Assembly (NCBI GenBank): GCA_027717925.1 | Contig: JALLON010000096.1 | Span: 1-9,391 of the forward strand | DNA length: 9,391 nucleotides | Reading direction: 5' to 3' | From: Acidobacteria bacterium AH-259-G07 | GTDB taxonomy: Bacteria; Acidobacteriota; UBA6911; RPQK01; JADFOI01 | Part shown: piece by piece, positions 1 to 6,956 of the stretch | Layout: each line of letters opens with the position of its first letter | How positions within the stretch are numbered: the first letter of the stretch is position 1 | The notes under the pieces: model-generated | Told to the model about the DNA's origin: nothing | Database searches by the model: none | Seen by the model: the letters and a program-made list of their open reading frames with translations, nothing else | Position numbers and translations under genes: made by a program

Positions 1-2540
1 TTTTCCTGGATCGCAGTACGACGGAGACCATCCGCTCGGCGATCAGTGCACTCCCAGTACACCATTCTCGGTACTTTCAATCGTGGACCAATTTCTACAT
101 TCCTGCGGCTCGCATCTGCGTGGCCAAAGAGTTCGGCCAGGCTTGGAAGGTCTGGACAAACTTCCTGCGCCGCTTCGTCACCTGGGCCGGTGGAGCCGCC
201 ATTCAGGAGCTGGGTTTGATTACTTTCGACGAGATGATTTGCCTGGCTGTAGGACTTCTTGAGAATCATCCCCAAATTCGCCAGGCCGAGCAGCGAAGAC
301 TTCGAGCTGTTTTGGTTGATGAGTTCCAGGATACGGATCCCAACCAGCTGCGGCTGCTCAGAGCTCTGCTGAAGCGGGATTCCGAGTTTGAACATGAGGT
401 TCTTGGGTTTTTTGTAGGTGACACGAAACAGTCAATATACCGCTTTAGAGGGGTCGATGTTCCTAACATCGTCGATTTTCACCAACAATATGAAAGCTAT
501 ACGGGATGCCGGCTCAAGCGCAGTGACTTCCATTTGAAAACGAGTTTTCGAAGTGTGAGGCAGGTGACTCAGTTTGTGAATCACTTCTTCGAAAGAGAGC
601 TGAATTTGACAGACGAAACTGACGCGCTGGTTCCCATTCGATCAGACGAGGCACTCCCGCCTGAATGGATTCTGATTGAGTCGGACGGCAATGGAGAGAG
701 CTTCACTGCCGACAGGGCCAGAAACTACGCTGCCGCTGAGACCCTGCGAATCATCCAGGAGTATGTCCGGCACTCCGATTCGGAAGTTGCTCCCTACAAG
801 GACATCCTTGTTCTTGTCAGAGACGCAGGGGAGATTGACGCTCTGGTGCCCATTCTCCAGAGTGCCGGAATTCCTGCCGTTAGTAGTGGAGCCAAGACGT
901 TCTATCGCCGTCCCGAAGTCCTGGATGTACTGAACCTGCTGATTGCTCTTCTTCATCCTTTAGATGAACTGGCTGCAGCCGCCGTGCTGCGAAGTCCGCT
1001 CGTCTGTCTCTCGGATCCGGACATTCACGCTTTGCTGAAGGAGATCCCCCCTGAACGATTATTTCACTCCAAGGAGATTCTTCCCGACTTTCTCCCCGAA
1101 GAGGTTTACAAGCGGATTGAGAATCTCCGCCAGCTCGCCGCGCAGCGTCTGAGGAGAACGCTTTGCGATTGGCTCCGGGAAGTTCGAGCCTTTATTCCCA
1201 CGGCCCTCTACAGTGAACCTGGGGATCGGGAGGGCCGACCCATCGTGCGAATCGATCGCGTCCTTGAGACTTTCCAACAGGAGATGGAGATGACGGTGAC
1301 ACCCCCGTTGGTATGGCTTCTGAAACAGCGCCGGCGGGCTGCCCAAACCGACCGGTGGGATGTCGATCCCGGGGAAGATATCACGGTCGCCGACGAGAGC
1401 GTCAATGCGGTTCGGGTGATGACCATTCATAAGGCCAAAGGGCTTGAGGGGCGCTTTGCCATTGTCTACGGGTGGACTTCAGTCCTGCTCGAGTTGACGG
1501 GGCCAAGGGGAAGAAAAAAGCGGACTGAAATTATTGACTTGACCAGCCAAGAAGGCCAGAAGCTGCGTGGTTTTGCACTGCAATGGGGACCCTTAAGGGT
1601 CTGTTCTCCCGCTTGGGGCAGGGCTTTGCAGCACGAGCGAGAAGGCGCCAAGGCCGAGGCCAAACGCCTGGCTTATGTGGCCGCCACCCGCGCCCGCGAT
1701 CGCATGGCTCTGCTGTGTCCTGCTTCGAAGGGCTGTCGTTTCTCAGAGAAAATCGACGCTTTTATCGACAGTGCCAAAAAGGCCATCTCGGGCGGTGGGG
1801 TAGAAAAGGCCGATATTTGTGACGGTACTCTGAGGTTTGTTCGTCGTCCCGGTCGGGAAGCCGAACACTCGGAAGTAACTTCTCCTAAGGTGAACTGGCG
1901 TGCAGATCAGTACAAGAAGCTGTGGGAGAAACGCTATTCTGACTTCAAAGCGCCGGGTCTGTCACTCCTTCGCCGGCCCTCGGACCCGGAGCACCGGGAA
2001 GAAAGGGAGGTCTTTGAAGATCATCACTACCGCCCGGGACGAGACGACCAGACCCGTTTGCTGGTCGGCCGCCTGGTCCACGCTTATCTCGAGCGGTATC
2101 TTCTGGATAGCGCCTTTGGACCGGAAAAGCTCTCGGCTTTGTCCTTTGAGATTCCTGAGCTGGGTCCAAATCCGAGGGCCGTGGAAATGGCCGAGACTCT
2201 ACTTTCTCAGTTCTATTGCGGGCACCTGGCAGATGCTTTCGGAAAGCCCTATCGGGACCGAGTGGAAGCAGCCCGAATTCTGGGACGTGAAGTTCCCGTA
2301 TATCTCGTTCACGAGGATCAAGCCTGGAACGGAGTGATCGATCTGGTTCTAAAGGAAGAGGATGTCATCCGGGCCATCGATTACAAAACCACGGCCCTAA
2401 AAGATCCTGTTCCAGAAGCCTACGCGCAGCAGCAACGCATCTACAGCGAAGCCCTGCGGCGCGTCTTCCCTCACCAAACTGTCGCCTTCGAATTCTGGTG
2501 GCTAAGGGGCACGGCCCCAGACATCCAGGATTTATGGTAG
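1..2540 (+). CDS. addA: AddA/RecB-type UvrD-family helicase with C-terminal nuclease domain (5' partial)
   Basis: ATP-dependent helicase-nuclease subunit that processes double-strand DNA ends for homologous recombination; it would act in the cytoplasm with an AddB or RecC-like partner. The frame is open from position 3 with no stop before it, so the gene continues upstream and the GTG at 120 is probably an internal valine. Counting residues from 120, SF1 motifs appear in order: motif II DEFQDTDP (67-74), motif III GDTKQSIYRFRG (100-111), TSFRS (141-145), motif V MTIHKAKGLEG (434-444) and motif VI YVAATRARDRM (519-529). A RecB-type nuclease follows: H654 (LVHAYLE), E724 (REVP), D741 (GVID), D754 and K756 (IDYKT), and Q771/Y775 (QQQRIYSEAL). 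The set appears complete, so nuclease activity is expected. Walker A is missing because it lies upstream of the window. About 845 residues are visible, against 1,000-1,250 usual for the family. AddA and RecB cannot be firmly separated without the 5' end and the partner gene. It ends with TAG and converges on a degraded kinase gene 49 nt away. Confidence 0.9.
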   Translation, partial: FLDRSTTETIRSAISALPVHHSRYFQSWTNFYIPAARICVAKEFGQAWKVWTNFLRRFVTWAGGAAIQELGLITFDEMICLAVGLLENHPQIRQAEQRRLRAVLVDEFQDTDPNQLRLLRALLKRDSEFEHEVLGFFVGDTKQSIYRFRGVDVPNIVDFHQQYESYTGCRLKRSDFHLKTSFRSVRQVTQFVNHFFERELNLTDETDALVPIRSDEALPPEWILIESDGNGESFTADRARNYAAAETLRIIQEYVRHSDSEVAPYKDILVLVRDAGEIDALVPILQSAGIPAVSSGAKTFYRRPEVLDVLNLLIALLHPLDELAAAAVLRSPLVCLSDPDIHALLKEIPPERLFHSKEILPDFLPEEVYKRIENLRQLAAQRLRRTLCDWLREVRAFIPTALYSEPGDREGRPIVRIDRVLETFQQEMEMTVTPPLVWLLKQRRRAAQTDRWDVDPGEDITVADESVNAVRVMTIHKAKGLEGRFAIVYGWTSVLLELTGPRGRKKRTEIIDLTSQEGQKLRGFALQWGPLRVCSPAWGRALQHEREGAKAEAKRLAYVAATRARDRMALLCPASKGCRFSEKIDAFIDSAKKAISGGGVEKADICDGTLRFVRRPGREAEHSEVTSPKVNWRADQYKKLWEKRYSDFKAPGLSLLRRPSDPEHREEREVFEDHHYRPGRDDQTRLLVGRLVHAYLERYLLDSAFGPEKLSALSFEIPELGPNPRAVEMAETLLSQFYCGHLADAFGKPYRDRVEAARILGREVPVYLVHEDQAWNGVIDLVLKEEDVIRAIDYKTTALKDPVPEAYAQQQRIYSEALRRVFPHQTVAFEFWWLRGTAPDIQDLW

Positions 2541-2589
2541 GTAAGTAAGATAGATGGGCCCATTCTACCCAACATTTAGAAGGCCACAG

Positions 2590-5267
2590 TCACTCCCCCG
2601 TCGGCACCAGGCGTTTGAGTTCTTCGAACCAATTCTGGACAACGATCAATTGCGTCGGTGCGGAGCCTTCCTTGAGCATCAGGAATCGCTGACCGTCGGG
2701 GGAGACGTCGTACTGTTGTGCACGCTGTGCGGGTCCGCTAGACAAGTAGCTCCCAGTGAACAAGAGCCTCGGACTCCCTACCGTGAAGGTCGGTTCGGGT
2801 TTGACGCGGACCGCCATCATTGCCTCGCCACTGCGGTAGAAAAGCTCGCTACCATCGGGCGCCCAGACGGGCTCCGCTCCCCCCTCGGTTGAGATGGGCC
2901 ACCTTCCTTCCTCTACGTTGGGAAAGGGCCGAACATAGACTTCCCGCTGCCCCGTTTCATTGGATACGTAGGCAATCCAGCGACCATCCGGAGAGATCAC
3001 CGCATGTTCTTCAGAAAACGGCGTTTGCAAAAGCGACTGTGGGCTACGCTCACCTGCCATTGACAGGACATGCAAGTCGCGCTGCTCGGAGAAAACCAGC
3101 TTTTTTCCGTCAGGCGAGAAGGAATCAGCTCTCTGGAAGTTTTGGCTCGCCGTGAGTTGCTCCACCTGCCCCGTGCCATCAGCCGCTTTCCAGAACAAAC
3201 CACCATTATCACGGAACACCACGCGCCGACCATTGGGTGTCCAGAGCGGCGTGCCCGTGAAGCGACCAGCAGCAATTGGGGTGGACGCCATACGGATCAG
3301 GTCATAGATCCGAACTGAGGAGATCTCCCGTTCCTCGATAACGACGGCCAGACGTGAACCATCGGGTGAGAGCCGGGGATGTTGGTACACGCGTGGCTCC
3401 CCAGGCAAGGCTTCCTCGTTCCCTTCACGATCCACCCAGACTACTCTGCGTTGAAATTCTTCACCTCCAGGCAGGTAGACCAGCATCCCGCTCTGGGAGA
3501 AGGCAAACTGGGCATCACCAGACCGTGGAGCTGACCGGACACTCTCCAGAACGGGAACAGGTGAGCCCGTGAGTTCCAACCGGCCCAGATCAAAAGGGGC
3601 TGCGAAAAGCGTGGTTTCATGCATAAAGATCAGGTGGCCTGTCGGTAGATAGTGAACATTGTAGCCGCCTCGGTGCAGAACTTTTCGCTCGCCCGTCTCT
3701 AGCGACAGCACCTCGATGTTCGCTTCGCTAAAAGCCCCGCGCCTGCCCACACTGAAGACCACCCACCTGCCGCCGGGCAGAAACTGCGGGTAGCGATGCT
3801 CCTCACGGTTTTCGGTGTCGGGGACGGTGATCTCTTGGGGTGTTCCCCCAGCAGCTGGAACTTGCGACAGGCCAGTAGAACTCCCCGCGCGATTAAAGAT
3901 GATCGTGTCGTCTGGCCCCCAGCTTGCGCCGTTGGTACCCGCTGTATCGCACAGTGTCAGTGGTGCTCCACCCGAAACGGAGATCTTCTTCAATTTTCTC
4001 TCCCCCGTGAATCCTGCCGTGAATCCCACCCACTGTCCGTCCGGTGAGAAAAAGGGACCGTGAGCTCCTTCCGTTCCCGGAAGAGGCGTGGCTTCCAATT
4101 GATCGAGGGCTCGCACATAGAGTTGCCTGCTCTCTCGCGATCCAGCAACGTAGGCCAGCTGCTTGCCGTCGGGTGAAAGAACTGCAGCGGTACCACCGGT
4201 GGTGTAGAGGAATTGGTCAGAGGGCAACGGTACCTGCAGGCGCACAGGGGTTCGTTCCGCAGGGACGGTGGAACGCCAAGGCGCCACGAGTGAAACCAAA
4301 AGCGCGACTGCCGCGAGGCCAAATAACACCCAAGGAATCATCTGCCGCCAGGGTTTTGCGACTACCGGTGCAGCCATCTCTCCCCCTCCCGTGGCAAATG
4401 AATCGCTTCCAGCTTGGGACGACTCTGCTAGGCCATCCATCACCTCACCCAGGTCAGTCCCCACGTCATGAACGACTTGCTAACGCCGATCCGGCTCCTT
4501 GGCCAGCATCTTTCTTACCATGTGCTGGAAAACAGGAGGAACCCCATCCATGTAACGAGATAGGGGAGGTGGATCTTCTTTGAGGATGCTACTGGTGGTA
4601 TCTAGCGGTTGAGGCTTCTTGAAAGGATCTACGCCAGTGAGCATCTCGTAGAGCACAATGCCAAAGGAGAAAATGTCAGATCGAGTATCCACCTCTTCCC
4701 CTCGCAATTGCTCTGGGGACATATAAGGCAGCGTTCCCAACGTGGCACCCGTTTTGGTCAAACTGGCCGTGATGGTCTGCTCTTGGCTGCCGATACCTTC
4801 AACTGGCACAACGCGCTTGGCGAGTCCAAAGTCCATCACTTTCACATGACCTTCAGGGGTGAGCATGATGTTGGAGGGTTTTAAATCGCGGTGAATGATC
4901 CCTCTCTGGTGTGCTTTCTCTAAGGCTTCGGCAACTTTTGTAACGCTTCCTTCAAGGGTAAAGAGCCTTTTGCCAGTTCCTCCTTGAGCGTCTGGCCCTC
5001 GACGTACTCCATGGCGATGAAGTCTTTGCCTTCGGCTTCACCCACCTCGTAGATCTTGCAGATATAGGGATGATCCAGGGCAGCAGCCGATTTGGCTTCT
5101 CGTAGAAACCGTTTTTTGGCTGTGGGGTCTTCCTGCATGAAGTCCGGCAGAAACTTCAAGGCGACTTTGCGGTCCAGGGAAGTGTCCTGGGCCAGAAAGA
5201 CTTCTCCCATGCCCCCTTCGCCGAGCTTTTCTAAAATCTTGTAATGGGAAATGGTCTGGCCGATCAA
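2590..5267 (-). pseudogene. Ser/Thr protein kinase with membrane helix and PD40 beta-propeller, broken by a frameshift and a nonsense codon
   Basis: Read 5' to 3' on the minus strand, this is one kinase gene of about 890 codons in three pieces. Piece 1 (5267-4920, TTG start after a GGGGG stretch) has the glycine loop GEGGMGEV (16-23), VALK lysine 38 and helix-C E57, then drifts out of frame and stops at LPKP. Near 4936 about 10 nt are missing compared with the intact paralogue at 6957-9344. Piece 2, in the shifted frame from 4935, continues VAEALEKAHQRG, HRDLKPSN, MDFGLAK, MSPEQL and DIFSFGIVLYEM, then meets TAG at 4480-4482 where the paralogue has tyrosine (DRRY-Q). Piece 3 continues in the same frame from 4479: one membrane helix (about 4341-4285), then a beta-propeller with some ten SPDG-type strands (LSPDGKQLAYV, FSPDGKKLVFSE, ISPDGRWIAYV), ending near NWFEELKRLVP. 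An intact copy would be a membrane kinase with an extracytoplasmic propeller sensor. All visible catalytic residues survive, so inactivation looks recent. The open 3' part (GTG at 4464) could in principle be translated alone, but no good ribosome-binding site precedes it. Confidence 0.85.
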
Positions 5268-5302
5268 AGTACCCCCGAAATGTGTAGAACGATTTTTTCT
5301 AG

Positions 5303-5332
5303 ATGCTAAAGCTTTGAGGGGTTAAATGACAA
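5303..5332 (-). promoter_or_regulatory. Putative sigma70-type promoter of the broken kinase gene
   Basis: On the minus strand, TTGTCA (plus 5327-5332) resembles a -35 box with five of six consensus bases. After 18 nt comes TAGCAT (plus 5303-5308), four of six for a -10 box. Transcription would begin near 5295, leaving a leader of about 28 nt before the TTG start at 5267, with the GGGGG ribosome-binding site in it. The placement fits the gene well. The call rests on consensus matching alone, in a lineage whose promoters may differ. Confidence 0.35.
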
Positions 5333-5399
5333 TGAAAATCGCACTGGAAACCACTGCGGACGGATCACGGGCCGAGATCTGAGCAGAGGCTCAAATTGA

Positions 5400-5420
5400 T
5401 AACAAATGTAAAAATTGTTA
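5400..5420. promoter_or_regulatory. Inverted repeat upstream of the PIN/UPF0175 pair, candidate operator
   Basis: TAACAA at 5400-5405 and TTGTTA at 5415-5420 are perfect 6-bp inverted arms around a 9-nt AT-rich spacer, about 40 nt before the TTG start at 5461. TTGATA (5396-5401), a five-of-six match to a -35 box, overlaps the left arm, with a weak -10 (TAACCT, 5419-5424) 17 nt on. Ribbon-helix-helix antitoxins usually bind short inverted repeats over their own promoter, and the second gene here has such a domain, so an autoregulatory operator is plausible. The link is an inference and short AT-rich arms can occur by chance. Confidence 0.3.
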
Positions 5421-5460
5421 ACCTTACACAGGTGCTGAGCCATATATTGAGGGGATTGTA

Positions 5461-5976
5461 TTGATTGTGGTTGATGCCTCCCCGTTGATTGCACTGTCCA
5501 AGATGGGCAAGCTGAAACTTCTAAAAGAAGTATACGGAGAGACGATTGTTGGACCTGAGACCAAAGCGGAGGTGATCGAAGGCGGAAGAACGGTGAGGGC
5601 ACCCGAAGTGAGGCTGGTCGAAAGGGGAGCGCAAGAAGGCTGGATTAGTGAAACTCAGCTCACAGATGCAGAGAAGAGGCTAGCTGGTGAGATTCTCAAG
5701 ACCACTGGCTTAGGCGCGGGTGAGTCAGAGAGCATTGCCTTGGGTCACTCTCGAAACTTGCCGGTGGTCCTAGATGACAAGGAAGCTAGGGCAGTTGCCG
5801 AAGCAATGGGGATCGAGTATGTGGGCACTGCAGGCATTTTGCTGGAAGCTTTTGTGAAAAGAACTCTGGACTATGAGGAGCTGGAGAAGGCCGTGAGGGA
5901 GCTTGGCAGGGTTATGTGGGTATCTCCTGACGTGATCGCCGAGATCTTAAAACAGGCCAGGAAGGTGGAAAAGTGA
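5461..5976 (+). CDS. PIN-domain protein, DUF3368-like; probable toxin of a type II toxin-antitoxin pair
   Basis: A 171-residue protein predicted to be a metal-dependent ribonuclease of the PIN family, whose VapC-like members cleave tRNA, rRNA or mRNA when freed from an antitoxin. The N-terminus VVDASPLIALSKMGKLKLL carries the first acidic residue (D5) in the form typical of DUF3368-type PIN proteins. Further candidate metal ligands are E37 (AEVIEG), E88 (GAGESESIAL) and D105/D106 (VVLDDKEAR), so the active site looks complete. The TTG start at 5461 is chosen because GAGGGG (5449-5454) lies 6 nt before it and translation goes straight into the conserved VVDAS strand. The stop overlaps the next gene by 4 nt (GTGA), indicating translational coupling. 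The toxin comes first, the reverse of classic vapBC order. PIN proteins of this type are known to be paired with UPF0175 proteins. The target RNA cannot be predicted. Confidence 0.8.
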   Translation: MIVVDASPLIALSKMGKLKLLKEVYGETIVGPETKAEVIEGGRTVRAPEVRLVERGAQEGWISETQLTDAEKRLAGEILKTTGLGAGESESIALGHSRNLPVVLDDKEARAVAEAMGIEYVGTAGILLEAFVKRTLDYEELEKAVRELGRVMWVSPDVIAEILKQARKVEK

Positions 5977-6305
5977 GCAAGGAACGAATGGTAGGGACGA
6001 GGCTGCCGCAGGAGCTTGTGCGCGAATTGGAGCTGATCGAGAAGGTAGAGCAGAGCGATCGCTCAGCTACAGTGAGGAAGCTGCTCTATAGGGCAGTTGG
6101 GGAATGGAAGAAGGACTATTACGCAAGGCAATATGGCGAGGGGAAAATGACTCTTGCCAGGGCGGCACGGGAGGCGGGTATTTCGTTATGGGAGATGATG
6201 GATTACATGCGACAACGCAAGATAGCGGCCCAGTACGATTTTGAGGATTTCAGAAAAGACATGGGAACAGTGCTTAGGAGAGTGGGCTCAAGGAGTCGTA
6301 AGTAA
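5973..6305 (+). CDS. Ribbon-helix-helix plus UPF0175 protein; probable antitoxin
   Basis: A 110-residue protein with two segments. Residues 6-48 (VGTRLPQELVRELELIEK, then SATVRKLLYRAV) resemble a ribbon-helix-helix DNA-binding domain: a short beta strand and two helices. Residues 52-96 (RQYGEGKMTLARAAREAGIS, then LWEMMDYMRQRKIAAQYDF) match UPF0175, a small helix-turn-helix-like family often found beside PIN-domain genes. The expected role is to bind and neutralise the upstream PIN protein and repress the shared promoter. The GTG start at 5973 overlaps the toxin stop codon. An ATG at 5988 (codon 6) is an alternative that would still keep the ribbon-helix-helix segment. The tail after residue 97 is basic (RRVGSRSRK) and may be disordered. 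Function is inferred from family and gene order. Confidence 0.75.
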   Translation: MSKERMVGTRLPQELVRELELIEKVEQSDRSATVRKLLYRAVGEWKKDYYARQYGEGKMTLARAAREAGISLWEMMDYMRQRKIAAQYDFEDFRKDMGTVLRRVGSRSRK

Positions 6306-6485
6306 GCATATGGAAGGCGACAACGAAATCTTGAAACTCGATGAGCACAAAGAAGAGCCCGAGAGCCTGTGGCGAACGTTTCCCAGCTCATCGCTATCAA
6401 TAAATCTTTCCTACACCGAACGGATTCGCTTGCTGCCGAAAAGTTTACTGCACCGCGTTGATGCTTGGTAGCAATAAGGAATCGT
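6306..6485. other. 180-nt gap after the toxin-antitoxin-like pair, no convincing gene
   Basis: No clear terminator or known RNA is seen here. A 53-codon plus-strand frame (ATG at 6310, stop at 6471) begins 4 nt after the antitoxin stop. Its only upstream AAGGAG (6290-6295) is 14 nt away, too far for a normal ribosome-binding site, and the product resembles nothing I know. The gap also holds the 3' flank of the minus-strand scar that ends at 6486, so it may contain one edge of an insertion that brought in the pair. Confidence 0.3.
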
Positions 6486-6850
6486 TCATCGGAATTGAAT
6501 TGAATACAGATCAGCATCCTTCATCACAAAACGCAACCGAACCGGTTTGCCCGCCAGTCTCCTGAGCGGATGTGGGTCGGTTTGGCTTGCGGGTCGCCTC
6601 CACTTGACGGCTCCTTCAATCTGGTCTCCCCGATCAGGGGAGACTCCTCTAGAGCAAAGCCCGGCAGAGGGTTTCCCTTCTCATCCTGCACCTCTATTCT
6701 GATACTTCCAGCCGCCGAGGTCGCGTAGTTCAGAACTAGATTGTCTCCCTGGGAAATCAAAGGCCTGGTTAGCAGCTCACCGCCTCGATAGCCGGCATGC
6801 ACAGAGAGCTTTTTCAGGATGTGGTAGTGGGAGATGCTCTTGCCGATCAA
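6486..6850 (-). pseudogene. Chimeric gene scar: kinase N-terminus fused to the C-terminal end of a sialidase/GH-like secreted protein
   Basis: Translation from TTG at 6850, with GGAG 7 nt upstream, gives MIGKSISHYHILKKL. This matches 11 of 15 residues of the kinase starts at 5267 and 9344. Instead of the glycine loop, the frame passes at about 6805/6806 into SVHAGYRGGELLTRPL, LVLNYATSAAGSIRIEVQD and GNPLPGFALEESPLIG. I recognise this as the conserved C-terminal beta-sandwich of large secreted proteins often annotated as BNR/sialidase-like or glycoside hydrolases. The family name is from memory and uncertain. At a run of four G (6628-6631) one base seems to be missing. Restoring it gives DQIEGAVKWRR, then LAGKPVRLRFVMKDADLY and SIQFR with TGA at 6486-6488, the normal family ending. 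Without it the frame runs to about 6524 with an aberrant tail (108 residues). The locus is best read as the relic of a deletion that removed most of a kinase gene and the 5' part of its downstream neighbour. It cannot encode a kinase. Confidence 0.75.
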
Positions 6851-6890
6851 GGCTCATCTCCAGTTTGTGCGGGCTATTCAAGGAATTGTA

Positions 6891-6919
6891 AATTTTCGGG
6901 TGATGGAGCGCAATGTCAA
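6891..6919 (-). promoter_or_regulatory. Possible promoter before the chimeric scar
   Basis: On the minus strand a perfect TTGACA (plus 6914-6919) lies between the stop of the 795-residue kinase and the scar's TTG start. The best-spaced -10, AAAATT at 17 nt (plus 6891-6896), is poor. A better TACAAT (plus 6885-6890) is 23 nt away, too far for a usual sigma70 promoter. It may be the surviving promoter of the deleted kinase gene. Confidence 0.25.
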
Positions 6920-6956
6920 CTGATGTGAAATCCGAAGGATGTTCGTTTCTTGATTG

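Noticed and set aside
642..2337. Several open frames of 60-145 codons on both strands inside the helicase-nuclease gene
   Set aside because: They overlap a long gene with continuous conserved motifs, and their translations are low-complexity or arginine/serine-rich with no family resemblance.
2551..2567. Palindromic TAGA-TGGGCCCA-TTCTA between the two convergent genes, possible bidirectional terminator
   Set aside because: The symmetry leaves almost no loop, the stem is short with a bulge, and no T-run follows on either strand, so an intrinsic terminator is not supported.
2590..4464. Independent gene for a membrane-anchored PD40 propeller protein starting at GTG 4464
   Set aside because: The frame continues without a break upstream of the TAG into kinase sequence, and no convincing ribosome-binding site precedes 4464 or the ATG at 4440; it is better read as part of one broken gene.
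4930..4943. Programmed -1 frameshifting at CAAAAG in the broken kinase, which would rejoin the frames as QK-VAEAL
   Set aside because: The site is not a full slippery heptamer, no stimulatory structure was identified, and the TAG at 4480-4482 would still end the product after the kinase domain.
6310..6471. 53-codon frame directly after the antitoxin gene
   Set aside because: No ribosome-binding site at a usable distance, no recognisable protein family, and it lies in a likely junction zone; chance is the simpler explanation.
6937..6950. Small hairpin (ATCC-loop-GGAT, minus strand) just after the TPR-kinase stop
   Set aside because: Only 4 bp of stem and no following U-run; not a credible terminator.
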